From Straminergon stramineum (taxonomy: Eukaryota; Streptophyta; Bryopsida; Hypnales; Calliergonaceae): 64,000 bases of DNA. A program made the position numbers and the translations under genes. The stretch spans positions 31,563,001-31,627,000 of the forward strand of contig OY987265.1 in NCBI GenBank assembly GCA_963920665.1, given 5' to 3'. The stretch's first letter is position 1. Each line of letters starts with the position of its first letter. A model generated the notes under the pieces. That model was not told the origin of the DNA and did not search any database. It was given only the letters and a program-made list of their open reading frames with translations. Below, piece after piece: positions 1 to 13,007 of this stretch.

Positions 1-2863
1 TTGAAACTTTGACTGGCGCCGTGTTCAACCCCCATTGTAGCTCAATCTCATATATTCAAGAGGGACGATTTGACCCCAAATTCATGGCCACAATGGGACC
101 CGTTACCGTATGTTTCTGTAGCAAGCTACGTCCTCTCCTGGTTTTGGTGTGCGGAGACCTTGGTTGATGCCTGTCTTGACGAGCGAATCAACTGGTTTGC
201 AGTGGATTGGAATGGGGAACAAGGAGCTTGTGGACATGTTCAAGGATTACAACCCTCTGAAGCCTCGCCATGCTTATGGACCTCTCGGTCACCGTGGGAT
301 GAGCCTGCTCATCTTCTCAGATTCCCCGGCTGGTTACCACGATGCCGTCCGTCTTGGCAACCATTTCGTGAAATTGCGAAGAGGGAGAGACGACTGGACT
401 CGTCCCAGCAAAGCTATTTTTCGTCCTGGGGGTAATCGAGTTCTTTACGGCTACTTGGCTGTGAAGGATGATCTGGATGTTTTCAACAGACACAGCAGAG
501 GTACTCACCTTTCTAAACCTAACTTCATGTTTCAGAGGATGTTCAAACTGGTCACTTATTCAAAATCCAGTTCTCTCCAAGAATTGTCTACCATCAAGGA
601 GTGAGTGACATGTCCTCAAAACCCGGTCATTGTCAATGGGGACCACTTTTGGAAAATAACTGAATTTTTTTGGCATCTCATTTCTGGTGCAATCACATGA
701 AGTTGCTGTTTTGTACCAAAAGGTTGCATGTATAGGGGTGTGAAAGCTATGTCTTAGTTACCTCTGGTTGAGTCACTGTGTGGAAAGTAGATGCAACTAA
801 AAGTACCAATACACCTAATTGGGCCAACATGTAAACCTCATCTTCACTTCAGAATCTAAACCTGGGATAGTCATGCTTGTCATACTAGATTTGAGCCACA
901 TGAATGATTGCTCTAAATTCAGCTTATAAAATGAAGAGGATGTACATTGTGGTGCAGTTAGGTTCTCTTACTTTAATCTCTGAGTTCTTAATCACCCATT
1001 TAAAATCTACTCTTGAGTCCCACTATTGTACTTTATTTCACAATTCCTTGTTTTGTTTGTATTTCTGACACTCGTGAGCACAGGTAAGACGTTGGTGAAA
1101 TATGACGTGAGGAGGCTACAGGAGGTGGTGGTGGAGCCAATGCAGCGAATGGAGCAAGAGAATCAACAAATGCAGTCTCTGCAGAGCGAGCACAACACTC
1201 TCAAGAAGGCTGTCTCTGAGACGTCTAAGAATTTACAGCTTCGTGAGGAGGAACTGCAAGTGCTACGAGATCGGGGGGAGAAGCAGCACCTTGACAACAA
1301 GCGTCAGGTACGCATGGAGTATGTTCAACAACATAATATCAGCACTTCACCTTCATAATGACAAAATTTTTTTAGTAATTTATGAGTTATTTTGAATTTT
1401 AACATTTAAAAATATACGTAAATTGAATTCTTATAATGCAATTGCATATTATATACGTCGTGTGACATCTTGAAAATGGAAATCACAACAATGTTTCTGT
1501 TATGAATAATTCATGGTCAAAGTGGTTCGAATGATGATCCTAATGGTCATTGTTGTCCTTTAAGGATTAAATTTTAACTATGGGTGTGAATAGTGGTAGT
1601 CACTACGTCTCCTTATATTTTCTTGTTCTCTTATAGAGGTTTGTTTGCAACCGTATTCCCTTGCCTACCACTACTTTGCAAACATGTTCTCCCATTAGCT
1701 TGTTTGCAATTCTATCTTCTTGTCTAGTGATGCATTGCTAGCCGATTCTCAAGTTTGTTTGCAACCCTATCTGCTTGTCTACCATCGCTTTTCAAACCTA
1801 ATCTCCCGTAGCCTTGTTTGTAACCCTATCTTCTTGACTGTTGTTTTTGGCTATCAGTTAGTATTTGCCATTTAGTTCATAGAACTCCATTAAACTTGAA
1901 GAGGTATGTGAATCCAAGGTAGGTAACAAGGTAGGTAACGAGACGTTGTAGTAGCGGCACTTCTTTTGAGTTCCAAGCTTGCATAAGGTAGTTGAAGGAC
2001 GTTCTAGTTGATTTGAACAATCGCAAATTTACAAGCTTATTTCCAGGAGTTGGCATGCCTTTCGTACCTTGCGCTTTCTTTAATGATCATGCAAATACTG
2101 GGTAGAGCTCAACCCGAAAATTCTTTTGTGTTCACAGCTTGCGGACATGGAGGAGTTTTTCCAAAAGGAGAGTGCTCATTGGGCAGATGAGGTCGCTTCC
2201 AAGGACACTGAGTTGCAAAAGTTGAGAGACGATTTCGACAAAATGTACCAAAGCCGTTGTCAAGAACTGAATGCTCAGCGTTCCAACCTTCTCAACAGTC
2301 AAGAGCAGCAATCCACGTAAGACTCTAGCTCTTGAAATATCAGTACTAGATCGCGTAACTTGAATGTGTTTTTGCCATTGCAAATGGCCTTGTGCTAAGG
2401 TTGGGAAGCCATTCCTGTGTCTGTCACCGGTTTGAGTGCTTTCCTTGTTTTCATGTTTTGGTATGTCGTTCCCGTTTTCAGGGGGCTTACAATGCACTAA
2501 CAACATCTCAAACAGTATCTATTAGTGCATTTTAAGCATCTGTTAGTTCATAGTCTTGTTTGTGAATGACAAATCTGTTGTATGGATGGATTTTTCAACC
2601 CACGGTATCCCACAATTGACCCTTTCATTTTGATTTGCAGAATGGCGGACGACATTCAGCAAAAGACGAAGAAAGTGGAAGGCAGTTTGCTGGAGGCACA
2701 AGACTTTGAGAATAAGCTGAAGGAGCTGGAACAAAGGCACCACGAGGAACGAGTTCAGTTCCAGAAGCAGCAGCATGAGGGAGCCCTTACCTTTGAGCAG
2801 CGGATCCAGGCCGAGAGGACGGAGTTTCTCCACAGCTTTGAGAAGCAAATGCAAATTCGGTAA
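1..2863 (+). CDS. SGS3: SGS3 (suppressor of gene silencing 3), XS-domain RNA-binding protein, 5' part outside the window
   Basis: SGS3 stabilises cleaved RNA and works with RNA-dependent RNA polymerase 6 in trans-acting siRNA production and antiviral silencing, in cytoplasmic siRNA bodies. Readable exons are about 157-500, 1084-1307, 2138-2316 and 2641-2863. Their phases match across GT-AG introns and give 322 residues ending at TAA 2861-2863. The first exon carries the XS domain: WIGMGNKEL, RHAYGPLGHRGMS, then LYGYLAVKDDLDVFNRHSRG, all close to the Arabidopsis protein. The later exons are Glu/Gln/Lys-rich coiled coil with RHHEE near the C-terminus, as in the family. The N-terminal zinc-finger (zf-XS) part must lie upstream of base 1. 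Bases 1-107 include RDD-like coding sequence in another frame that may be the end of the preceding exon (donor GTATGT at 108), but that joint is not certain. Family identity is secure; the exact first in-window exon is not. Confidence 0.88.
1639..1840 (+). repeat. Minisatellite in an SGS3 intron
   Basis: About three and a half copies of a roughly 57-base unit beginning (G/C)TTTGTTTGCAACCCTATC and containing CTTGTCTACC. Copies start near 1639, 1698, 1754 and 1812 and have diverged from one another. It lies wholly inside the intron between the exons ending at 1307 and starting at 2138, so it should not affect the protein. Confidence 0.7.
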
Positions 2864-5800
2864 AGGAGGCGTTGTGTTCTCTCTCAGCTGGAAAGAGCAG
2901 CAACCACGCTGCACAATTGGTGCTTAGTTTTCTATCAAGTTACTGCATTTGTGAATGAAGCCCTCTTCTCAAGTTTATGTCGTGCCTATTGTGCCAGCAC
3001 TTCCAAAAGGAAATTGAGGACATGGGCTGCCAAGCTACAAGCTTGTATTTGCAACTTTAATAGATTTATGACTGTCCCCTTGAGCTAATTTATTTTAACA
3101 TTTGAAGAAGCAGTGTATTTGCAATGCTTATTCTTTCACAATTATCAACCATTTTTAATTTTCTACTTTTTAATCTGAGGTTTATAACGGTATGTGAACT
3201 TTGGAGTTTTATATCCTCTATTGGCAGCGGAGTTTTGCAGTTTTCACTATTTCAAAGTGTCATTGAGGTAACAACCCCTTCCTAAAATTGACCCCTTTGA
3301 AGAACTATTTCTTGTTCAAGAGGTACTATCTGCATTCATGAAAGCATAGGGTCACTTTTGGATATGCCTATTTTGAGCACTTTGAAATTCCTTATTTTTC
3401 TAGTACAATGTTCAAAAAATGCAATAAGAAGAGAATCTAGAGTGTTCCTTTGACTTCCATTAAAGTCTAACATACAATTAAGCAATCCCAAAATAGGAAC
3501 ATTATACAATTGGTTGCGTTGATGCAATTAGGTGTAGTTACCTTAGTAATATGGAAAAATTGATCATCGTGAAGCAAGATATTGCTATATATGTTGCCAT
3601 TCATTCATGGAGAGTTTTGCACAACTTATTCATGGAGGCCTTGGTACAGTTGTTGAGGTACATGAGCTTACAATGTTTATTGTATTTAATCTGTGAAGGA
3701 TGGAGGTTTTTAATCAAGAGAAATTGTTGGTGTATTGTCCAAAATTGAAAGTTAAAACATTATGTGGAAAAAAAATATAGGTAATTTTATAGTGTGGATT
3801 GCAAGATTGCAAGATTATAACATTTGAAGTTTGAAAAAATATATATTTTTGACCCTCCTAAACAAAGACAACAAACTTTGATCCCTCTTGGATTAAAAAT
3901 TTTTCTCTACATAGAAAATTAGAAGTGAAGATTTATACCATTAATTAATATATCTTGTTAGATACACTCGGATAAAATGTCAACAACAAATAAGGTGTGT
4001 AACTTATTCTAAATCACCCTATAAAGCGAGGAGGTCAAGTAATTTGGCAATACATTAGCCAATTTTCAATGATTTCTTTTGCATTGTAGAATTTGAATTT
4101 TTAAAAATTCAAATGGTGAAAGGTTTCTTCCATCCAATTAGTAGTAGCTCCTTGGTCAAACTAAATTGTAGCTTTCTCCATCAAACTATTCAAAGGTACA
4201 CTAAAGAATCTTCATAGATTCTTTTGTTCTATGAAGATAATTGCAATAGCAACCTTTGATTCTATATGTTTGTGCATGTCATCTATTGTGCATACCACCC
4301 AAGCCTTCCTTCCAACCAACCAACTCTTGATTTGTAACTTTCTTGTTATTTTGTACTAGTGCATTGTTGTAATGTCTTGTTTTGGTGTCTTGTTCTAGTG
4401 TCTAGTATAGGATGATGTAGTGCAATTCGATTTTGTCTTTATATGGTTTATTTACTAAACTTGACCCTTTAAATAGCTTGATGGGGATGAATGCAATACA
4501 ATTCATAATTACTAAGAAAATGAAGTTTACTAAGCTTAGTTTCTATTCTATTTTTTTTTGTTAATCTACGGTTTCAAAATTGAAATGAAAGTTGAAAAAT
4601 TCATCTACTTAGTTAATTATTTAGATCCCAAGTACGTTTTCAAGGTTGTGCAAATTTGAGGAGCATCTTCTATAAATAAGAGTATGTAAGAAGACTAAGA
4701 AGATTATTTGAAGTTATAATTATATAGAACAAATGAAGGCTTCATAGATGAAATGTGATCTAGAAACCAACAACATCTACCTTGTAAATTGACAAAGAAT
4801 GTAGTGTAAAGTCGAGGCATGAAAATCTAGGATATATTTGTACAATACAATATAGAAAGTACAATGTGGTGTTGCTGCCAAATGAAAGACCTATTGAATG
4901 GAAGATGTTTTGTATCCAAAGGCCTACCTCCTACATAGAAAAATAAGGTGCGAATTCAAATGTAAGTGAAGAAATTGTATGCCAAAATACGAAATTTATA
5001 CAAGAATGTGAAGGCAAAGGTGGATAAGGTATCTCTCATTGCAATGTTGATGATGAATAAAGCATCTACCATGCTATAGGTGCATTAGATAATGAAGGAA
5101 TATAGTAATTGGGAGCATGAATTAGATGTATTAGTTGGAAGTAAGAAAATACAAATGATCATATTGAAAACACATAAAGTACAAGAAAATCATTTGCAGT
5201 GTACTAAAGACAACAAGGGTTTTTTTTGTCTACTCTTGAGCTCCTTTGTACAACCACATAGGCAATCCTCATACTAAACTTTCCAAAAATAAGATGCAAC
5301 TGGTTTTCTATTGGAGTTAACAAAATTTGTCAATTATTTGGAATCAATGCTAAAAGGAAATGAACATAACTAAAGCCTAGTGTAACCATGCTAAAATGCT
5401 CCATTGCCCTTTTCCAATGACAAAGTTAGACATTTTGATAGTTACAAGTGTCTAATTTTAGTTGCACTCATTTTTAGAAGACAAGCTCTACATGTACTTC
5501 TAGGCTCCATTTTTGTGAGCCTACATGGCCCACCACATGACACAAACCTCAAACTCTAAAAATGAAAAACAAGTTACATATAGAATGCCACAATGTTGTC
5601 ACAAAACAAAAATTCTCTATTGTTCATTGTAATTCCAAAAATTTACTACTCATAGCATCTTCCATACGAATAATTTTGATATCAACTTCTCTACACACAT
5701 AAGGTATGATTGGCCACAAATGGCATACAAACCAAATATCAAACTAATAGATGGGAATTGATATTGCATTCCCAACCCCCTTTGTCACATGTATTTTGTG

Positions 5801-8800
5801 TCAAGTGTCAAACACAACAATCTCACAATACACAGAGCATATATTCAATTTTATCTCAAACATGGGCTCTAGTGACATCCTTAATCTTGCAAATTTCTAG
5901 ATTTCTAGAGGAATCAGAATTTTAGATCATGTCCACTACATTGTTCTCCAACCCCATGCCATCTTATCAATTGCCACTTTCAAAATCCTAATTTTTAAAG
6001 GTTTGATTTTGTAAATCCTTAGTCCTTGGTCCAACTATATTGGGAGGTTTAATAACACTTAAACATCATTGTCCATCTTGGTGTCATCATGCAAAGGTTG
6101 TTTTGAAGACAACATAAAGGATACCAACAATAGCTTTCCACTTCAACATACAAAAATCAAATATGAAGATTTCCTCCCTATTCAACATGCCTCCAAAGTT
6201 CGTGTTGACCACTAAGAAGTTGCAAAAATTGCAAAATTAGAAAATGCAATGTGATGCCCATGATAGCACCTAGATAAAATTAGGCAATTGATTTCTACCC
6301 ATTCCAAATTCCTAGCCACTATGCAAAACTCTTTGAGTTGAAAGTCTTTAATAGCATAGATAAAAAGTCATTTTGTCTTGGACAACTTATTTACATTCTA
6401 TTGAAATGGTAAAGATTCAAGATACTAACATAGATGTTGCATACTTATATGTAGCAAAGCATTAGTAAACCACTTCCATCTTAGTCACAAGATTCATCCA
6501 ATCTGTAAATAAGAGAGAGCCAAATAATAATAGTCATTTGTCACTTCTTAATTGTCTATAATTTACTTCTACTTGTCGTCTTTGATGTGCCTTTTCTTTG
6601 TTCACAGGTCTAATGATTACAATGGTTTCAATCTTCTTCCAATGATTTTGATTGCTTTATACTAGTGGACTTTTGGATAATAGAGTCAATACGCATGGGG
6701 ACAACAATGATGCAAGGTCTATATGATATCAGTGCTTACCTCCAAATAATTGCTCAAAACCTTGTTAGTGCAAGTATACTTTGCTACTTCGCACATCCAA
6801 GGAATAAAATGAATCATCACATTCATTGCGACATAAATCAAAGCAATGATCCAAGATTTGTACAACCTTTCTACCCTTTGCAAATTCCAATTGTTTTATG
6901 CCCTCAATTTTGTTGGGCTTTGGATTTGAAATTATAGCTGTGAATCCACTGACTTGAAACTACTAACTTTGGATGACATCTTCTTGATGACTTGTCATTG
7001 GATCCACTCTAAATTCCACAATACATGATCAATACAATCTAATGATTGTTATTGCTCTAGAACTTGCACTCCATTAATGTCATGGTCATTTGCATTTGAA
7101 AATTTTAGTAGCTAATATATTTCTTACTATGGTATTTCAAGCCTTGCAAGTTCAATAAATACACATTAGAGAATGTGGTGTTCTTCAGGTAGAGAAAGAG
7201 CAAGTGCCTCTACTTTGTAATGGCTATGGATATGAATTCTAGGTTTGGTCATGGACATCTACCCCACGCATGTACTTAAAGTATATCACTTACATTGGGG
7301 TAGTATGGTAGGAATAATGAGTTCAACATCTCTACTATTTTAAGAAGAATTGATTCCCTTTGACTAAGTTGGGTTTAGCATGGTTGACAAAAAATGAACA
7401 TCTTTATAGGTGAAACATAAAACACCTATTAATTTTATTGCATTGGTTCATTTCAGAGGGTAGTAATATGAGAATTTGGAAAAAAGATTAAGAGAAACAT
7501 GGATAATTAGAATAGTATAAAAATTATATTCTCAAAATTTTAGACGTGAGAAAAAAAAATCCAAAAGTTATGCACAAAACAAGGTAATAGAAAATTTCAA
7601 GCAAAAAAATGTTTTGATGCTTAAATTTATAGAAAATAGTTAATTCATTAAAAAAATTAATCCATTTCTAGAACTTAATGGAAATGAGATGCAATAAATG
7701 AAATGATTGGAAAAATCTTTTTGAGTGTCTAAAAATTCATGCACAAGAGAGACTTCTTTGTACCTATATGGACAACAATGAAATTTGTATGCTTAGATAA
7801 TCTTTGATGAATAGTTGCAACCGAAGTGGAGGAATATTTTTTCTAAATTTACAAGTGAAATTCATTTTTAAAAATAACCCATGTATAGTACTAAAAACCA
7901 TCAAAACAACAAATCTATACAAAATATAAAAACTAACTTTTAAGTAGTATAATTTTTAAAGTTCAAAATATATCATCTATGAGTGAGGTGGTATAATACA
8001 CTGTCTTCTGGTATTAATTTAAAATACAGTGAGTCCATGTCTCAAAGTTATGCTTGTATTTGAGTTGGACATACAACAAATTACACAAAATAGTATAAAT
8101 ATCTTTTGCTTTCACCTTTAGTATTTACCTAGTGTATGGCATCCATCTCCCTATCCTTATGCATTCTCACAATAGCAATTGACTTGCACTTCCTTAGCTA
8201 GTAGCTTGAGGTTTTATGGAAAGCCTCATCAATTCTCAAAAACAATTCCTACTGTACAAAATCAAATACTCAACACATTGTTAAACAAGGTTTGTCTACT
8301 AAAAAAAACTTTTTCCACTCCTATTGATTACCAATATATATCCTTACCACTTGTAAGACATGTCACCACTCATACTCCAACATCGTCCTTCTTCTACAAC
8401 ATCACCAAGCACTACTCATTTACTTTTTCCAATATACCTTCATTCAAAGCATGTATTTTCATTGTAAAAACACAATGCATCCACAAGTACAAATGCACAT
8501 AGAAAAAGTCATTTTAGAACATGGCTTTAGGTTAAATCTTAGCTAAAATCAATACAATTGTTAATTACAATAAGACAAATTTAACCAAAAAAAACATGGT
8601 ATGAAATGGTTTTTTAGCATGGATTTGTACTAGTGATTATTTATACTTGTATACAACAAATGATGAGTTTTGAAGGTAGATACCATTTAAAGGAATGTAA
8701 TTTTTCATAGCAATCTACCATGCACTTACCAACACAAGAGTATTGGGATGAGTCGTAGAATACTTTGTATTGTAAGAGCAATTTGGCCTAAGGATATGTT

Positions 8801-8940
8801 TTGTCTTCAAAGAAGGTTCCATTCATTAAAGTGAAAACAATACATGGTGTATTTAAATAGGTTTGACTTACTGTATTTGCTTTGATAAAACAATACAAGA
8901 TTGATATTTTGCTACCATAATCTTACGTACATGGTTTCTT
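2864..8940. other. AT-rich intergenic DNA, no gene recognised
   Basis: About 6 kb between SGS3 and the CACTA element E3. The first few hundred bases are presumably the SGS3 3' untranslated region. The rest is AT-rich, has only short open frames without recognisable motifs, and shows no terminal repeats or RNA gene that I could identify. Some of it may be old, unrecognisable transposon sequence. Confidence 0.5.
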
Positions 8941-10555
8941 CACTAGAAGGATCCCGTGTTTTTTTTGACAAGTCCATGAACGTGAATTGACATTTATTCA
9001 AACGTGAAGCATGTCTATTGAGAATGTCTAGAAGAATCCATCAAGATTGACATGGCAAAAACATGCGGAAATTTGGAAAAACATGCCCTATTTTTAAAAG
9101 AACATCATAGAAAACATGGTCAAATAAGGGGCCAAAGGTGCACCATGTGGCAGCCACTTCACATCCACATAAGCACCATGCAGGTGGATAGTGCCATATG
9201 GGATTTTTTTCACCCAACCTAGAGTTGATGTCACAGTTGACATAGGACCTCACATCATGATGTTTGAAAAGATTAATAGTGTTTTGAACAACATCAACTT
9301 AAACATCAAGAAAAGTTTTGATATTGTTTTTAGTGACATCAACTTTGATGTTGAGACTTTTTTTGAGACATAAGATTTGATGTCAACAACATTTTTTGAA
9401 ACATTTTATGACATCAACTTAGATGTATACCATACACAATGAACCATACATTATAAATTATATACAATACGCCATTCACAATATACCATACACCATATAT
9501 CATACATTATATTTGGTATTTACATAGTATGGCTTGAAAAGCCACTTATTGTGGGTACATTGATACAAAAGAACAAGCTATTTATACAAGTGGGTGGTAG
9601 GAGGGAAGACAAACTATATGGGGTATTTGAATTTTTTGAATTATACAGAGTTGTTGAAGTTGATGTCACAAAAAAGATCTAGATGTCTTAATTGACATCT
9701 TAGTTGATATTGCAAAAAGCATTTGGACGTTTTAGTTGATGTTATAGTTGTTGTTTTAGTTGATGTCTATAAAAATATTGTTCAAATTTTAGATGGTGCC
9801 AAAGTGTGTTGATATGGCACATGTGCCACTTTATCCTTGTTGGATGCCATGTAAAAGAGGAATGAAATTACTTCAATACAAAATGCAACAATAAACAAAA
9901 TTATTTTTCAAAAAACCTATATGTCTTGTTGTTTACAAGAAGGTAAACACAAGACTTCAACGAGAATAGGACGGATTGAATTTCATACATTGTTGAAAAA
10001 ATGATCTTCTAAAATTGAGAACAATTTATGTTCAATTCTAAAATGTATGGGACAATAGAAATCAATATTTATGGAAATTAGATAATGTAGAATGCATTAA
10101 CTAATTTTCAAGACTTGTTAATACAATTACAGCTACATTGGAAGTGCAATGGAAAATGTAGTCATCATGCTATTTTTTTTTCCTCCATACAATACTTTTT
10201 TAAAAGCCTCCAAGGAGCTGCCTTTCCTTTGTGTTTTTCTATGTGGTCTGTATTATACCCTAGCCCACAGTAACTTCTACTAAATTACCCATTGTTAAAC
10301 TGAAATTCCTTGCCAACATGGCAAGTTGTTGTTTTACTAAACGTTGTACAAAACGAGGCTATGTTTTTTTCAATGTCTCCTGAAACATCACCGTTGCATA
10401 AGACATCAACTCGTTTTGCTAGAGACATCCCAATGTTTTCTAAAACATCCAATTCAATTTTGCCTCCATGCCTACTATTCCATCTTTTTATTTTTGTTTT
10501 AGAATACATGCTTGTTTGTTACTAACGTCCAAAAAAACATAGGTTCCTACTAGTG
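8941..10555. mobile_element. E3: non-autonomous CACTA-type element, 1615 bp, target duplication CTT
   Basis: The left end reads CACTAGAAGGATCCCGTG and the right end, reverse-complemented, CACTAGTAGGAACCTATG; both continue into a run of T. CTT occurs immediately outside both ends (8938-8940 and 10556-10558), the 3-base duplication expected of CACTA (En/Spm) elements. No transposase sequence was found inside, so it would have to be mobilised by an element such as E2, whose ends are similar (CACAGGAAGAAA / CACTAGAAGAAA). The interior, 9280-9780, is dense in the 9-mer AGTTGATGT and its complement. Confidence 0.75.
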
Positions 10556-13007
10556 CTTACTCACTCCCATTAATATGCAAAAGCTTGTGAAATTTCTTAT
10601 TTCTAGTTATGTAATTGGTGACAACACATTGGGACTGCCCTTACATTTAAGTTTCTTGTAATAGGACCTATGAAATCATTGTAGTGGTTGTTGTCATCTA
10701 CTAGTTTACGTTGAATAGTATCATTCTACAATAGGACGAAGTAAGATACTGGAATGAAGTGAGCATCACATATTGATATTGAGCATGGTAGAAGACTACA
10801 AATTAGGTGCCAATGTAAAATCCGCAAAGACTTAGTGTGTTAATTCTAGAACATTTATTTGGCCTTGAAATACTCATTCATTGATGGATCATGTGGCTTA
10901 TACATCTACAATTTACCTTATAGCATCTCTTGATTGTTTGATTGCTTTCTTTGAATTTGAATATTGCAAAGAATCTTTGTCATATAGACTCTATTGTCTA
11001 TAGATTTTAGTAGGAACAATGAGTTAAGGGTGAGATGAAGTGGAAACAATAGTTCATTTGTAGGATTGACTATCTTTTTTTTATTGACTTCATCCAAAAG
11101 TAGATAAATCTTAGATAGCTAGTCTACATCTCCTTCATTGTTGAACAAGTCCATCTGAACATAATAGTTCCATCATATTGATGGTTGATAGATTCAAAGG
11201 CTTGCACTTGATTGTATATTCTTCAATCAAGGTCCATGGAAAGACACACTAATTAATAACCTTCTTCTCTATGCCTAACCAAATTTACAATGAAATTCAA
11301 GATGCCCCATTTGTCAACACTAATAATATATTCTACTATACTATATATGTGAAGGCAAGGTACATAAATGAACTCTGCCTCCATCAAAAAACTCTATTAC
11401 TATAATCATCCCATGGAAAAATGAATAAGAAGATACACTAGGTATATTGCACATATTTTTGGGCTTCAAGAGCAAAGTTAGTAGTAAGCTTCTTTTAGAG
11501 GAATCCATTCTCTCCCCAAGGGAAGTAGAAGCTCTAGCATCATAAACTCTATAACTTTCACATCATAAGTCCAAGTGCCATGAAATAAGGTCCATGCACC
11601 CCTCCTTGTATAGAGCTTTTGGATAGTACCAAAAACCCAACTAGAGGACACACAATCAAGGAGATCTCAACATAACAAAAAAACAAATAAAACAAAACAA
11701 AAAATTTAACTTAAGGTATGGACTCATGCGACTTGTGCCGTTGCTACAACCAAAAGTACAATAAGAGTGAATTTTTAATTTGAAAAAACTTCAAAATTCA
11801 ATAACTTTCTTGTTGTAAGTCAAAATGCCACGAATCAAAAGCCCATGAACCCTCTTTGCCAAGGGCTTTCCGATAGTACCAAGCATGTGGCTACGGGATG
11901 CACAGTCAAGGAGATCCCAACATAACAAACAAAACAAACAAACAATCTAACTTAAGATATGGATAGTCAAAAGTAGAAGCATGATTAAAAAACATATATT
12001 TAACTAAATATTAGAGGTTTTTTTTAAGTGACATTTATATCAAAAACATTGCAATTTCAATCTAGCAACAACTTATAGGCAACTCATACATTCTTTAGAG
12101 TTGTCAAGAATATCCTATACCATTAATTCAATCAAAAGTCCTCCAATTCTATTTACACACATTCCAAATGCATTTTTAAAGTTCTAAATAATTTTCAAAT
12201 GTATAAATGTTAATTTTTTATGCTTTCTCTAATCAATGTTATAGAATATATAAAAACATGCCCAAGTATGTGACCAATTTTATTGTAGTGAAAAAGCAAT
12301 TTTAAAATTTGTTATAGAGCTTTTAGAGAAGAAGGCCAAATTTGAATCAATAGGTTTGCAAACTTAGAGATTCATTAACTTCTAAACCATGAAAATATTT
12401 TTCTTCAATAATCACACTTTCACTTTTTCTTCACTCATTCTTGTGCTATGGCTTTGTGGATACAAATGTCCCTAACACTGACTCAGTTTCGTGAGTCACT
12501 GTATTAGAGTGTGTAAACCTGAACCTCTGATTGTCCGATGAGAGATGTCCACCAATCCGAGAGAAGTCTAATTTTACTGAAGCCCTTTTAGTTGTACACA
12601 TGTAAAATTTGTAAATCTGAACTTCTGATTGTACGATGGCCTCATGCCATCGAAGTTGATAAATCTAAGCTTTCTACATACTTAGGCCTACTCTGACACC
12701 CCACGTCTGTTGCTCCACGATGTCAAGCGCAAGTGGCAACATGCATAATGCCTCAATCGTCAGCAGGACTCATTCACACTCACGATTCCCATTCTTTCAC
12801 CAAAATTCCTTCGCTCGAGTAAATGACAAAGATCATTGGTTTAGTTTCGAAAAACCAATAGCCTCATAATGTTACAGCAACCGTTGCCGCTATTAAGCTG
12901 ATGATAGCAACAACTCACGCAATGGTGACTGAAACAAAAACAGATGAAAGGTTCAAACTTCACAACTGTTTCTATACAATCTAAAATGGTTCATCCTCCA
13001 GCACAAA
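10556..13007. other. AT-rich intergenic DNA with local duplications
   Basis: No gene recognised. Besides the tandem duplication at 11551-11963, a 28-base phrase, GTAAACCTGAACCTCTGATT and the next eight bases, occurs at about 12512 and again, diverged, at about 12612. The segment from about 12700 is more GC-rich and probably contains the 3' untranslated region of the nitrobindin gene. Confidence 0.45.
11551..11963. repeat. Diverged tandem duplication, 250-base offset
   Basis: Segments 11551-11722 and 11801-11963 are two copies. Shared landmarks in order are ATAACTTTC, a CATGAA-type phrase, GATAGTACCAA, TCAAGGAGAT(C)CCAACATAAC and TAACTTAAG(G/A)TATGGA. Copies differ at many positions, so the duplication is old. 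No coding function seen. Confidence 0.65.

Noticed and set aside
6665..6937. 90-codon frame in the SGS3 to E3 interval
   Set aside because: No motif, AT-rich composition like its surroundings, and no splice or conservation evidence; indistinguishable from chance.
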